A stretch of DNA of 64,000 bases. It comes from Enemella evansiae. GTDB lineage: Bacteria > Pseudomonadota > Alphaproteobacteria > Rhodobacterales > Rhodobacteraceae. A program made the translations under genes and the position numbers. The DNA is taken from positions 310,001 through 374,000 of the forward strand of contig JAFKDC010000001.1 of NCBI GenBank assembly GCA_017255395.1. The letters run 5' to 3'. Each line of letters begins with the position of its first letter. Position 1 is the first letter of the stretch. Below the pieces are notes generated by a model that saw nothing but the letters and a program-made list of their open reading frames with translations, did no database searches and was not told the DNA's origin. Shown piece after piece: positions 1 through 8,717 of this stretch.

Positions 1-2714
1 TTTTCCAGGCGCACGCGCAGGTCGAACCAGGCGGCTTGCCCGGTGATGGGGTCCGAGTTGGACCAGCGCAGCCCGTCGCCCCTGGGCGGCAGCAGCTCGT
101 GGATGATGTGGTTCATGAGGAAGCCCTTGGTGACCTCGGGGGCGCCGGGGTCCAGCGCCCAGGCCCCGCCGCGCTTGCCGATGGCGTTCCATGTCCAGAC
201 CGTCTGCGGGTTCAGCGCGGCCATTTCCAGCACCGGCACGGTGATCGAGCCATGCGCCGAGGTCAGCCGCGCCCAGTCGCCGTCGGTCAGCCCGTGTTCG
301 CGCATCAGCGCGGTCGGCACAAAAAGCGGGTTCTGTCCGTGGATCTGCCGCAGCCACGCGTTCTGCGCGCCCCAGGAATGGTACATGGCCATGGGGCGCT
401 GGGTCAGGGCGTGCAGGGGGAAGCCCTCGGCCGCTTCGGGTTCGTACCAGAGCGGCAGCGGATCGTGGGTCTGCGCGATGCGGGCGCGGAGGTGATCGGG
501 CGGCTGCTCTGGCCCGTGCCCCTCGGCGGCGCGCTGGAAGCGGCGCAGCGGCTCGGCATAAAGCTGGAAGAGGTAGGGGGCTGGCTTGTCGGTCAGGCCA
601 AGCTCCACCGTCCAGTCCTGATAGGAGCTGTTCCATGGTTTGAAATAGGCCGCCCCTTCCGGGACATGGGCCTGAAAGAAACCGCCGTTCCCGATGTAGC
701 TGTCCAGTTGCGCCTCGTTCGGGCCGCCGCGTCCGTGTTGCAGGCCATTGGGGCCCATGCGCCAGCCCGCCAGTGGGCCTATGCCGGGGCGGCGCTCGTG
801 GCGCATGATGTAGTCGGCGTAATCGCGGAATTCCGGCCCGCCGTCCTCTGCCGTGAAGCCGGGCAGGCCCAGCCGCGCGCCGAGGTCGCAGAGCACCGAC
901 TGGAAGCCGCGCACGTTCCGGTCCGGTTCCACCACCGGCCAGCGGATCGCGTCCGCCGCCGCATCCGGTTCCGAGATCGGGCGATCCAGCAGCGAGATGC
1001 AGTCGTGGCGTTCGAGATAGGTGGTGTCCGGCAGCACGAGGTCGGCATAGGCCACCATCTCTGACGAATAGGCGTCCGAGACGATGACATGCGGGATGAC
1101 GTAGGCGCCGCTGTCGTCCCTGTCCGCCAGCATCGCCATGGTGCCGCGCGTGTTCATCGAGGAATTCCACGCCATGTTCGCCATGTAGAGAAACAGCGTG
1201 TCGATGCGGTAGGGATCGCCCGCGTGCGCGTTCGAGATCACCATATGCATCAGGCCATGCGCCGACAGCGGGTTCTCCCACGTGAAGGCCTTGTCGATCC
1301 GCGCGGGGCTGCCGTCCGCCTTGAGCGCCAGATCCTCGGGTCCTTGCGGGTAGCCCAGATGCGGGCCGTCCAGCGGCTGCGCCGGCCGGGCGCGGGCATG
1401 CGGGCGGGGGTGGGTCTCGGCGGGCCTGGGGTAGGGGGGCTTGAACCGCATCCCGCCGGGGGTCTCGACCGCGCCGATGAGGATCTGCAGCAGGTGGATC
1501 GCGCGGCAGGTCTGGAAGCCGTTGGCATGGGCCGAGACACCGCGCATGGCGTGCATGACGACGGGGCGGCCCGTCATGGTCTCGTGCCGCTCGCCGCGAA
1601 AGTCCGTCCACGGGCGGTCCAGCACCACCGGCGCGTCGAAGGCGGCGCGGGCGATTTCCGCCGCCAGCGCGCGGATGCGGGCGGCGGGCTGGCCGCAGCG
1701 CTCGGCCACCGCCTCGGGGGCGTAGGCGTCCGACAGGTAGCGTTCCGCGATGCGGTGCATCACGCTGACGTGGGTTTGCCCGGCGCGGCGCAGGGTGCCG
1801 GTGAGGTCCGGGCGCACCCCCGGCGCGTCCCAGGGCGCGGGTTTGCCGCTGCGGCGGTCGATGACCAGCGGGTGGCCCGCGTCGTCGCGCAGGAAGAGGC
1901 CGAAATCCGGCGATTTCGGGTCCGAGACCAGCAGCACCGGCGCATTGGTGAAGCGCGACAGGTAGTCGGTGTCGATCCGTCCCGCCTTCAGCAGACAGTG
2001 GACCAGCGACAGCACCAGCAGCCCGTCGGTGCCCGGCGTGATGCCCACCCAGTCGTCGGCGATGGCGTTGTAGCCCGTGCGCACGGGGTTTATCCCGATG
2101 ACCTTGGCGCCGCGTTCCTTCAGCCGCGCCAGTCCCAGCTTGATCGGGTTCGAATCGTGATCCTCGGCCACGCCGAACAGCAGGAAGAGGCGCGCGTGCT
2201 CCCAATCCGGGGTGCCGAACTCCCAGAAGGCGCCGCCCATGGTGTAGATCCCCGCCGCCGCCATGTTGACCGAGCAGAAGCCACCATGCGCCGCGTAGTT
2301 GGGGGTGCCGAACTGCTGCGCCCACCAGCCGGTGAAGCTTTGGCTCTGGTCGCGCCCGGTGAAGAAGGCGAGCTTTTCCGGTGCCGTCTCGCGCAGGGGC
2401 GCCAGCCAGCCGCGCGCCGTATCCAGCGCCTCCTCCCACGAGATTTCCTCGAACTGGCCGGAGCCGCGCGGGCCTGTGCGCTTCAACGGCGCCCGGAGCC
2501 GCGCCGGAGAGAGGTGCTGCATCAGCCCGGCGCTGCCCTTGGCGCAGAGGACGCCGCGGTTCACCGGGTGGTCGCGGTTGCCCTCGATATAGGTCACGCG
2601 CCCGTCCTTCAGGTGGACGTCGATGCCGCAGCGGCAGGCACACATGTAGCAGGTGGTCTTGCGGACCGTGTCGGAGACCGCCGGGGTCAGGTCGATCTCT
2701 GCCTCGTCTTTCAT
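1..2714 (-). CDS. Molybdopterin oxidoreductase catalytic subunit (SoeA-like), 3' end outside window
   Basis: The reading frame starts at ATG 2714, seven bases after GGGAG, and is still open at base 1, giving about 904 visible residues. The N-terminus carries an Fe4S4 motif, CxxCxxxC at Cys22, Cys25 and Cys29, with a fourth Cys57 in GVLCAKG. This is typical of the DMSO-reductase superfamily. Cys147 in GGFCSVNMA sits where the molybdenum ligand is expected. The C-terminal part has the usual MopB dinucleotide-binding region (HSWGAQNAWLRQIHG). There is no Tat signal, so the subunit is probably cytoplasmic. The family and the leader-less N-terminus recall SoeA, the cytoplasmic-side sulfite:quinone dehydrogenase subunit common in roseobacters. 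A formate-dehydrogenase-like or other role remains possible. An FeS subunit and a membrane anchor would be expected downstream, beyond the left edge. Confidence 0.85.
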   Translation of the reverse strand, partial: MKDEAEIDLTPAVSDTVRKTTCYMCACRCGIDVHLKDGRVTYIEGNRDHPVNRGVLCAKGSAGLMQHLSPARLRAPLKRTGPRGSGQFEEISWEEALDTARGWLAPLRETAPEKLAFFTGRDQSQSFTGWWAQQFGTPNYAAHGGFCSVNMAAAGIYTMGGAFWEFGTPDWEHARLFLLFGVAEDHDSNPIKLGLARLKERGAKVIGINPVRTGYNAIADDWVGITPGTDGLLVLSLVHCLLKAGRIDTDYLSRFTNAPVLLVSDPKSPDFGLFLRDDAGHPLVIDRRSGKPAPWDAPGVRPDLTGTLRRAGQTHVSVMHRIAERYLSDAYAPEAVAERCGQPAARIRALAAEIARAAFDAPVVLDRPWTDFRGERHETMTGRPVVMHAMRGVSAHANGFQTCRAIHLLQILIGAVETPGGMRFKPPYPRPAETHPRPHARARPAQPLDGPHLGYPQGPEDLALKADGSPARIDKAFTWENPLSAHGLMHMVISNAHAGDPYRIDTLFLYMANMAWNSSMNTRGTMAMLADRDDSGAYVIPHVIVSDAYSSEMVAYADLVLPDTTYLERHDCISLLDRPISEPDAAADAIRWPVVEPDRNVRGFQSVLCDLGARLGLPGFTAEDGGPEFRDYADYIMRHERRPGIGPLAGWRMGPNGLQHGRGGPNEAQLDSYIGNGGFFQAHVPEGAAYFKPWNSSYQDWTVELGLTDKPAPYLFQLYAEPLRRFQRAAEGHGPEQPPDHLRARIAQTHDPLPLWYEPEAAEGFPLHALTQRPMAMYHSWGAQNAWLRQIHGQNPLFVPTALMREHGLTDGDWARLTSAHGSITVPVLEMAALNPQTVWTWNAIGKRGGAWALDPGAPEVTKGFLMNHIIHELLPPRGDGLRWSNSDPITGQAAWFDLRVRLE

Positions 2715-3225
2715 CGGCGCACTCCCATGCGGGAACCCTAGCGGTTGTCGGGATTTGGGCAAGGGCGGGCTTGGCCGCTGCCGCTGCGGCTGGCGACATG
2801 GCGCCGGAGCACAGGGGCGGCGGGCCGAGCCGCCCGGGCTGACCCCGGCGATTGGTATTTTTGCCAAGAAGAAGCATGGGTCAGGAGCCCTTTTGCCGGG
2901 GGTGCGCTGGTGGCGCCGGTGCCCCGGGGGCGTGGGCCGGGCGAGCGTGGGTGCCCGGGTCGGGGGGGCGATGCGCCTCAGCCCTCCGGCGTGCGCCGAT
3001 GCCCGTCACCGTGGCGGGTTGTTTCAGGGCATCGCGGGGGAGGGGCTGTTCTGGCGTCCGGTGGGTTGTGGGCTGGGTCAGCCTGGTCGTCCGGGCTCGT
3101 GGGTCGGCGATGGTGGCCTTGCGGAGGTCGCGGCCGCTGTTCCCGCCCCTGTCCCCGACTGTGTGCCGCAGGCCCGTCGACAGGCGGCGCGCCCCCCGGT
3201 CGAGCCTTGCCGGGGGGCAGGCGTT
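2715..3225. other. Gene-poor intergenic stretch
   Basis: This gap of about 510 bases lies between the start of the molybdoenzyme gene and the end of a minus-strand membrane-protein gene. The open frames in it have no recognisable protein or plausible ribosome site. It contains one copy of the dispersed 3'-end element at 2854-2875 and otherwise G-rich sequence with no structure I could identify. It presumably holds the molybdoenzyme promoter, but I see no convincing -35/-10 pair. Confidence 0.6.
2854..2875 (-). repeat. Dispersed 3'-end element, copy 1
   Basis: Read on the minus strand it is GCTTCTTCTTGGCAAAAATA, one of nine related copies in the window. Its T-rich strand points away from the minus-strand membrane-protein gene that ends at 3226, as expected for a 3' UTR or terminator-associated element. 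Confidence 0.7.
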
Positions 3226-3921
3226 TCAGCGCGTCCCGGCTTCCTCGTATGTGATCCCCAGCGCCGTCGCCGCCAGCACGGTCGAGAACAGCGCCATCGC
3301 CGCGCCCAGCAGGCGCTCGGCGGCAAGCCGCAGCCCGCTGGCCTCGCCCAGCGTTCCCTCGATCACGACGAAGAGGAAGAGCGTGAAGGCGGTGAAGAGG
3401 AAGGGGCCATAGGCCAGTCGCCCCAGCGTGTGCCCGAAGCGCGGGGCGCCGCGCCGCCAGGCTGCGCGCAGCGTGCTGTCGCCGCCCACGGCGCAGGCGG
3501 GCAGCACCGTGCCGATATAGGCCAGCAGGACGCCGTGGATCAGGATGCCCAGCAGGATGCCGCCGACCACCGTGGCAAGCTGAAGCCGTTCCGGCACCTC
3601 TGCCGTGACGGCGATGCCCCAGCCCAGCCCGTAGATCAGCGCCACCAGCGCCCCGATAAAGAGCGCCGCGCGCAGCAAAAACCCGGCAACCGGCAGGCGC
3701 GTGCCGTCGGCGCCGCGCCCCGCAAGGGCCTGCACCAGCGAGGCGCGCTCTTTCAGCAGACTGGCCCGGTGGGCGAACAGGGCGGCCAGCGCATACAGCA
3801 CGAAGGCCGCCGCCGCGCGCAGCCCCCGCGGACCGATGTATTCCGCCGCCGCGGCCAGAAGCGTCAGAAGCGCAAGGACCGGACAGGCGCGTGCGATGGT
3901 GACAAGGCTGCTGCGATACAC
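3226..3921 (-). CDS. Hypothetical multi-pass membrane protein
   Basis: This is a 231-residue protein with a GTG start (3921), preceded by an AGGG-type ribosome site. I do not recognise the family. It has several hydrophobic segments that look membrane-spanning: about residues 11-25, 34-50, 82-104, 116-140, 173-192 and 203-222. No catalytic or binding motif is evident. The gene lies 16 bases after the end of the small upstream gene at 3938-4300, and both follow a glycosyltransferase on the same strand, so the three may be one transcript. That context suggests a membrane role near the polysaccharide machinery, but this is inference only. Confidence 0.6.
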   Translation of the reverse strand: MYRSSLVTIARACPVLALLTLLAAAAEYIGPRGLRAAAAFVLYALAALFAHRASLLKERASLVQALAGRGADGTRLPVAGFLLRAALFIGALVALIYGLGWGIAVTAEVPERLQLATVVGGILLGILIHGVLLAYIGTVLPACAVGGDSTLRAAWRRGAPRFGHTLGRLAYGPFLFTAFTLFLFVVIEGTLGEASGLRLAAERLLGAAMALFSTVLAATALGITYEEAGTR

Positions 3922-3937
3922 TCGGGGAACCCTGCGG

Positions 3938-4300
3938 TTAAAGTCGGGACAGAGGCTCGGAGGTCTTGGCGGCGCATGCCCTCTTGGTGAGGTTGCCTGC
4001 CGCGCATGGCGCCCCCGGCCTCACCGGCATCGAAAAGCCCTGATCGGAGCGCAGGTCCGGCCCGCCGTCGGACCCGACCTGCGGCGGCGGGGCTATCGAT
4101 GCCGGTTTAGGCATGGGTGCTGACATGGGCGCAGGCTGCAGGGTCGGGTCAAAGCGGGCCGAAGACCGCGCGGCTCCCTCGCCCGAAACCATGCGCAGCT
4201 GTTTCACCGGCACGGAGCCGTACCGGCTGGTGACGATCCAGCCTGCGCCACCGGATTGCCGCCCCTGCGTGCTGCGGTCGGTCAGCGGAGAGTGAGACAT
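3938..4300 (-). CDS. Small hypothetical protein, proline/alanine-rich
   Basis: This is a 120-residue protein of unknown family. The start at ATG 4300 is supported by GGCAGGAG seven bases upstream and by close spacing to genes on both sides (51 bases after the glycosyltransferase, 16 before the membrane protein). The middle is low-complexity (PAPMSAPMPKPASIAPPP), so much of it is probably disordered. It has no signal peptide or membrane segment. It could be a spurious frame in GC-rich DNA, and the ribosome site and operon spacing are the only arguments for it. Confidence 0.4.
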   Translation of the reverse strand: MSHSPLTDRSTQGRQSGGAGWIVTSRYGSVPVKQLRMVSGEGAARSSARFDPTLQPAPMSAPMPKPASIAPPPQVGSDGGPDLRSDQGFSMPVRPGAPCAAGNLTKRACAAKTSEPLSRL

Positions 4301-4351
4301 CTGTGCGCTCCTGCCGTGATCTGTCGCGGCAGAGGTAGCACGCGACCCGGG

Positions 4352-5533
4352 TCACGCCAGCGCGTGCGCCTGTTTTTGCGCAACGGCCCTGCGCAGCAAG
4401 GCCGCGGTGCCCATCCCCCAGGCATCCCAGTTCAGACGATCTTCGTATTCCCGCCGGGCCGAGGCACAGAGCGCCGCATAGGCGGGCGCGTCGTCAAGAT
4501 AGCGCCGGATCAGCGCGGCAAAATCCCCGGGGGTCGCGCCGGGGGGCAGGGCGTGGCCGTTGACGCCGTCCCGGACCGGCACGCCCCCGACCCGCAGGCA
4601 CAGCGCGGGCAGGCCCATGGCCGAGGCCTCGCAGAAGGCGAAGCCATAGGATTCGTAGGAGGGCTGGACGAGGAAATGCGCCGCCGCAATCGCCGCCTCG
4701 AAGCGGCGCAGCTCCTCCGGCACGGCCTTGTTCAACTGCGGGTGGACGGTGACGTGTTCGGACCGGTGGAAGTCCGGCGGCGTGCAGCCGATCACCGTCA
4801 GGCGGGCGTCGATGCCGCTGTCGCGCAGCGCGGTCATGCAGTCGAAGGCCAGGGGGCCGCCCTTGGCCCACCAGTCGCGGCCGATCACCAGCAATTGCAG
4901 GGGCTTGTCCGGGGCCAGCGCGCGGGGCGCGGGGGCTGGCGGGGGGGCGATATTGGCGCCCCAGGGCAGCACATGCGCGCGCGCGGGGTCGGTGTCGTAG
5001 CGCGCCGTCACCGCCGCGTTCAGCCAGTCCGACGGCCAAAGCAGCAGGTCCGCGCGATGCAGGGCCGCGCGCTCGCGCCGTTCCACCCAGCCGTCCAGGA
5101 TCGCGCCGATGCCGCCCGGTCGGTCGAACTGCTGGCCGATCTCGGACAGGCGATAGACCGTCTGCACCGCGTCCGAGGTGAAGGCGCTGACCACGCCATC
5201 AGGCACCGGCACGCCTGAGAAAGCGGGCAGCGAGTAGGCGCCGAAGACCACGTCGAAGCGCCCCTGCCGCAGCGCCCGTCCCGCCGCCCTGCCGATCACG
5301 TGGCGCAGCGCGAAATGCGCGCGCCAGCGCAGGCGGATCGCCCAGCGCTCCGGCAGGCTTTCGATAGCGCGCCGCAGGGGCTCGGCAGCGCCCCAGTGCT
5401 GGGGCAGGATCGTGACATCACCCGCGTGGCGTTGCAGCGCGTCGTACATCCGCGCATTGCCGCCGGAATACAGGTTCCGGTCGAGCGGCGACAGATCGCA
5501 CAGGTAGGCGATGCGCAGCCTGTCCTCTGTCAT
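4352..5533 (-). CDS. Family 4 glycosyltransferase
   Basis: This 393-residue GT-B fold enzyme probably transfers a sugar from a nucleotide donor to a growing lipid-linked glycan at the cytoplasmic face of the inner membrane. The N-terminus (LRIAYLCDLSPLDRNLYSGG) is the first GT-B strand and loop. The C-terminal half has the GT4 E-x7-E signature, from YES to CEAS in YESYGFAFCEASAMGLPAL, followed by the nucleotide-binding GGVP loop. Length is normal for GT4. It is transcribed away from the Wzy-like gene at 5746, with about 210 bases of shared upstream DNA, and marks the left edge of the polysaccharide locus. Donor and acceptor cannot be read from the sequence. Confidence 0.85.
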   Translation of the reverse strand: MTEDRLRIAYLCDLSPLDRNLYSGGNARMYDALQRHAGDVTILPQHWGAAEPLRRAIESLPERWAIRLRWRAHFALRHVIGRAAGRALRQGRFDVVFGAYSLPAFSGVPVPDGVVSAFTSDAVQTVYRLSEIGQQFDRPGGIGAILDGWVERRERAALHRADLLLWPSDWLNAAVTARYDTDPARAHVLPWGANIAPPPAPAPRALAPDKPLQLLVIGRDWWAKGGPLAFDCMTALRDSGIDARLTVIGCTPPDFHRSEHVTVHPQLNKAVPEELRRFEAAIAAAHFLVQPSYESYGFAFCEASAMGLPALCLRVGGVPVRDGVNGHALPPGATPGDFAALIRRYLDDAPAYAALCASARREYEDRLNWDAWGMGTAALLRRAVAQKQAHALA

Positions 5534-5745
5534 GGTCGTCAGCCCCCGGCGTTCCCTTTGTGCCTTGTTAAACCTGCAAATGCGGTGATTCCATGACCCC
5601 GGGCGGGATATCGTTTCGAATATGGCGACAATCCCGCAATTGTTTCGCGTACCCAGCTTTCACCCCATTGCAGCCGCGACTTTGCCCCCTGACCCCGTTA
5701 AAAGGGCACGGAACGGCCCGATGCGGCCATAACCTGACGGGACCG

Positions 5746-7149
5746 ATGCCCAACCCGATTGCCTATCTCGCGCTGGCCCTCTGGCCGCTGATCGCGGGCG
5801 TGATGTTCACACGCCTGCCGCGCGACCGTGCGGTGATCTGGTCGCTGATGCTGGGCTATCTCTTCCTGCCGGAACCGCCTGCGGTCTTCGACCTGCCGAT
5901 GTTCCCGCCCTTCACGAAGCACAACCTGCCCGCGCTGGTCGCCTTTGCCCTCCTGCTGTGGAAGGATGGCAACAAGGTCCCGCTGCTGCCGCAAAGCGGC
6001 CTGGGCAAGGCGCTGATCTTCACCTTCATCCTTTCACCCATCCTGACCGTCGCCACCAACGAAGAGCCCGTCTTCTACGGCCAGATCGGCCTGCCCGGGC
6101 TGGGGCTGAAGGACATGGTCGCGCTCTCGCTGGAGCAGGCGATGAAGATCCTGCCATTCCTGCTGGCCCGACAGCACCTCGCCAACAGCGGATCGCAGCG
6201 CGAGTTGCTTCGGGCGCTGATGATCGGGGGCCTCGTCTACTCGCTGTTCATGCTGATCGAGATCCGCCTCTCGCCGCAGCTGAACCTCTGGGTCTACGGC
6301 TACTACCAGCACTTCTTCGGCCAATCGATGCGCGCCGGCGGCTTCCGCCCGGTGGTCTTTTTGTACCACGGCCTCTGGGTGGCTTTCTTCTGCATGACCG
6401 CCGTCGTCTCGGCCTGGTCGCTCTGGCGCTGGTCGGAACCGGGCAGCGGGCGGCTGAAGTACCTCTTCGCTGCGCTCTACCTGTCGGCGGTTCTGGTGCT
6501 GGCGAAATCGCTGGGCGCGCTGATCTTCGCGGTCCTGCTGGTGCCCATGGTGATCGTGCTGCCGACGCGGATGCAGATCCGCGTGGCGGTGGTGCTGGGC
6601 TCCATCGCGCTGGCCTACCCGCTTCTCAAGGGCGCCGATCTGGTGCCGCAGCAATGGCTGCTGAACCAGGCCGCCGCGATCGACCCGGAACGCGCAAACT
6701 CGCTGGATTTCCGGTTCGACAACGAGAACACGCTGCTGGACCGCGCCTATGAAAAGCCGATCTTCGGCTGGGGAAGCTGGGGGCGGAACCACATCCTCGA
6801 CCCGGTCTTCGGCAATATCCTGACGGTGACGGACGGGCGCTGGATCATTGTCATCGGCGTCTACGGTTGGGTCGGCTTCCTCGCCGAATTCGGCCTGTTG
6901 CTGCTGCCACTCCTGCTGATCGGGCGCGAGGCGGCGGCGGCGCGCGAGGAAAAGGTCTCGCAGTTCATCGCGCCGCTCTCGCTGCTGCTGGCGATCAACA
7001 TGCTCGACCTTCTGCCCAACGCCACGATCACGCCGCTGACGCTGCTGGTGGCGGGGGCGCTGACCGGCTATGCCGAGGTGCTGCGGGCGGAACGGCTGCG
7101 CATCCGAAAGACCGGGCCGAAGGGGCTGAAATGGAAATCCATCCTGTGA
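5746..7149 (+). CDS. Wzy-like polysaccharide polymerase or O-antigen ligase-family membrane protein
   Basis: From ATG 5746 this is a 467-residue very hydrophobic protein with roughly ten to eleven membrane segments and a long hydrophilic loop around residues 300-380, the usual shape of Wzy polymerases and O-antigen ligases. The frame is open upstream to 5593. I chose 5746 because [18 protein letters not shown] begins directly with the first membrane segment, whereas the upstream extension looks non-coding. These proteins polymerise or ligate undecaprenyl-linked repeat units on the periplasmic side. Sequence alone does not separate the two roles. The gene overlaps the next glycosyltransferase gene by 19 bases. 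Confidence 0.75.
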   Translation: MPNPIAYLALALWPLIAGVMFTRLPRDRAVIWSLMLGYLFLPEPPAVFDLPMFPPFTKHNLPALVAFALLLWKDGNKVPLLPQSGLGKALIFTFILSPILTVATNEEPVFYGQIGLPGLGLKDMVALSLEQAMKILPFLLARQHLANSGSQRELLRALMIGGLVYSLFMLIEIRLSPQLNLWVYGYYQHFFGQSMRAGGFRPVVFLYHGLWVAFFCMTAVVSAWSLWRWSEPGSGRLKYLFAALYLSAVLVLAKSLGALIFAVLLVPMVIVLPTRMQIRVAVVLGSIALAYPLLKGADLVPQQWLLNQAAAIDPERANSLDFRFDNENTLLDRAYEKPIFGWGSWGRNHILDPVFGNILTVTDGRWIIVIGVYGWVGFLAEFGLLLLPLLLIGREAAAAREEKVSQFIAPLSLLLAINMLDLLPNATITPLTLLVAGALTGYAEVLRAERLRIRKTGPKGLKWKSIL

Positions 7150-8420
7150 CCCGCCCCCGCGTCCTTGCCATCGCAGAGGCGGCGAACCCCGAATGGGTCA
7201 GCGTGCCGCTGGTGGGCTGGTCGCTGGCCACCGCCCTGCGCGCGGAGGCCGACGTCCACATCGTGACGCAGATCCGCAACCGAGAGGCCTTCCTGCGCGC
7301 CGGAATGGTGGAAGGCTCCGACTTCACCGCCATCGATTCCGAGGCCTTCGCCGCGCCGATGTGGCGTCTGGCAGAGCGGCTGCGCATGGGCGAGGGCAAG
7401 GGCTGGACCATGGTGCAGGCGATCAATGCGCTCAGCTATCCCTATTTCGAGCGGCTGGTCTGGAAACATTTCGGCCCCTCGATTCGCGACTTCGACATCG
7501 TCCACCGCATCACACCGCTTTCGCCCACCATCTCCTCGTCCCTGGCGGGGCGCTGTGCGAAGGCGGGCGTGCCCTTTGTCCTCGGGCCGCTGAACGGCGG
7601 CGTGCCCTGGCCCAAGGGGTTCGAGGCCGAGCGCGATGCCGAGAAAGAGTGGCTGAGCCGCGTCCGCTCTGCCTACAAGCTGCTGCCCGGGCGCGGCGCG
7701 ACCCTGCGCCATGCCTCGGCCATCCTTGCCGGATCGCGGCACACGGCGTCGGAATTCCCGGCGGCGGTCCGCGACAAGGTGGTCTGGCTGCCCGAGAACG
7801 GCATCGACCCGGCGCGCTTCAACCGCGTGGCGGCGCCCGCCCCCGGTCCCCTGCGCGCCTGCTTCGTCGGACGGCTGGTGCCCTACAAGGGCTGCGACAT
7901 GCTGATAGAGGCGGCCCGCCCGCTGCTGGAACAGGGCAGGCTTCACCTCGACATCATCGGCGACGGGCCGATGCGCCCGGCGCTGGAAACGCAGGCGCAG
8001 GGCCTGCCGGGGATCACCTTCCACGGCTGGCAACCGCATGCGGAGGTGCAGGACATCATGGCCCGCTGCCACCTGCTGTCCTTCCCCTCGATCCGCGAAT
8101 TCGGCGGCGGCGTGGTGCTGGAGGCGATGGCGCTGGGCGTCGTGCCGCTGATCGTCGACTATGCCGGCCCGGGCGAGCTTGTGACCCCCGGAACCGGCCT
8201 CAAGGTCCCCTGCGGCACGCGGGCCCAGATCACCGCGGCCTTCCGCGCCGAACTCGACCGCCTGGCCGAGGATCCCGCGCCCCTCGCCGCCATGGCCGCC
8301 GCCGCCCGCGCAAGGGTCGGGCAGCATTTCACATGGGCGCAGAAGGCCCGTCAGGTCGCCCGGGTCTACCAGGCCGTGCGCGCGCAGGACAGGCCCGCCG
8401 ATCTGACCCTCATCCCCTGA
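7131..8420 (+). CDS. Family 4 glycosyltransferase
   Basis: This is a 429-residue GT-B enzyme. The start at ATG 7131 overlaps the 3' end of the Wzy-like gene and follows AAGGGG, suggesting translational coupling. Features include the donor-domain strand [19 protein letters not shown], the IGDGP turn and the E-x7-E motif in [17 protein letters not shown], all GT4 hallmarks. It probably adds one sugar of the repeat unit at the cytoplasmic face. A hairpin plus T-rich tract follows at 8452-8477, so this two-gene transcript probably ends there. Confidence 0.87.
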   Translation: MEIHPVTRPRVLAIAEAANPEWVSVPLVGWSLATALRAEADVHIVTQIRNREAFLRAGMVEGSDFTAIDSEAFAAPMWRLAERLRMGEGKGWTMVQAINALSYPYFERLVWKHFGPSIRDFDIVHRITPLSPTISSSLAGRCAKAGVPFVLGPLNGGVPWPKGFEAERDAEKEWLSRVRSAYKLLPGRGATLRHASAILAGSRHTASEFPAAVRDKVVWLPENGIDPARFNRVAAPAPGPLRACFVGRLVPYKGCDMLIEAARPLLEQGRLHLDIIGDGPMRPALETQAQGLPGITFHGWQPHAEVQDIMARCHLLSFPSIREFGGGVVLEAMALGVVPLIVDYAGPGELVTPGTGLKVPCGTRAQITAAFRAELDRLAEDPAPLAAMAAAARARVGQHFTWAQKARQVARVYQAVRAQDRPADLTLIP

Positions 8421-8451
8421 CCGCCCGGAGCCAAAGGCGCAGCCGCACCGG

Positions 8452-8477
8452 GCAGGGGCCATCCCCTGCTTCTTCTT
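8452..8477 (+). terminator. Hairpin with CTTCTTCTT tract after the GT4 gene
   Basis: A perfect 7-bp stem, GCAGGGG (8452-8458) and CCCCTGC (8463-8469), with a CCAT loop is followed by TTCTTCTT. It lies 32 bases downstream of the stop codon at 8420 and merges with copy 2 of the dispersed 3'-end element. The tract is T-rich rather than pure T, so the terminator may be moderate. Confidence 0.6.
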
Positions 8478-8489
8478 GGTCCAAATACC
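8468..8489 (+). repeat. Dispersed 3'-end element, copy 2
   Basis: This is the best consensus copy: CTTCTTCTTGGTCCAAATA on the plus strand, downstream of a plus-strand gene and fused to the hairpin at 8452-8469. Confidence 0.75.
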
Positions 8490-8612
8490 TCTTGACCCGG
8501 CCTGCCCCGCCGCACACCGCCCGAAATCCGGGCGCCTTCACGCCATGACCCGCGAAAGGCCACATTGCCGCCGTGAAACCGGGTATCGTGAAGAAAATTG
8601 CAATTCTTGTCG

Positions 8613-8641
8613 CTGACCTTGCCGCCGACGGGCGGTAGTAT
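8613..8641 (+). promoter_or_regulatory. Possible sigma-70 promoter for the acyltransferase operon
   Basis: CTGACC (8613-8618) and TAGTAT (8636-8641) are separated by 17 bases, and the first start codon follows about 40 bases later at 8682. The -35 box matches TTGACA at four of six positions. A near-palindrome centred on AATTGCAATT (8596-8605) lies just upstream. This is a motif match by eye only. Confidence 0.3.
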
Positions 8642-8681
8642 CCCCAGCACAGGCACGACCGGAGAAACCGGAAGGAGCAGG

Positions 8682-8717
8682 ATGACAGCCGCACCCAAGG
8701 GGCGCCCCAAGGCATGA
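8682..8717 (+). CDS. Eleven-codon leader ORF overlapping the acyltransferase start
   Basis: ATG 8682 follows a strong ribosome site (GGAAGGAGCAGG) and encodes MTAAPKGRPKA. Its TGA overlaps the acyltransferase start as ATGA at 8714-8717. The acyltransferase itself has no good Shine-Dalgarno sequence, so this short frame may load ribosomes by coupling. It could also be a chance frame, with the ribosome site serving the downstream ATG at an unusually long distance. Confidence 0.35.
   Translation: MTAAPKGRPKA

Noticed and set aside
2653-3990. Open frames on the plus strand between the molybdoenzyme gene and the membrane-protein gene.
   Set aside because: They cross the real minus-strand genes, have no ribosome site, and encode Arg/Gly/Pro-rich chains without domain features.
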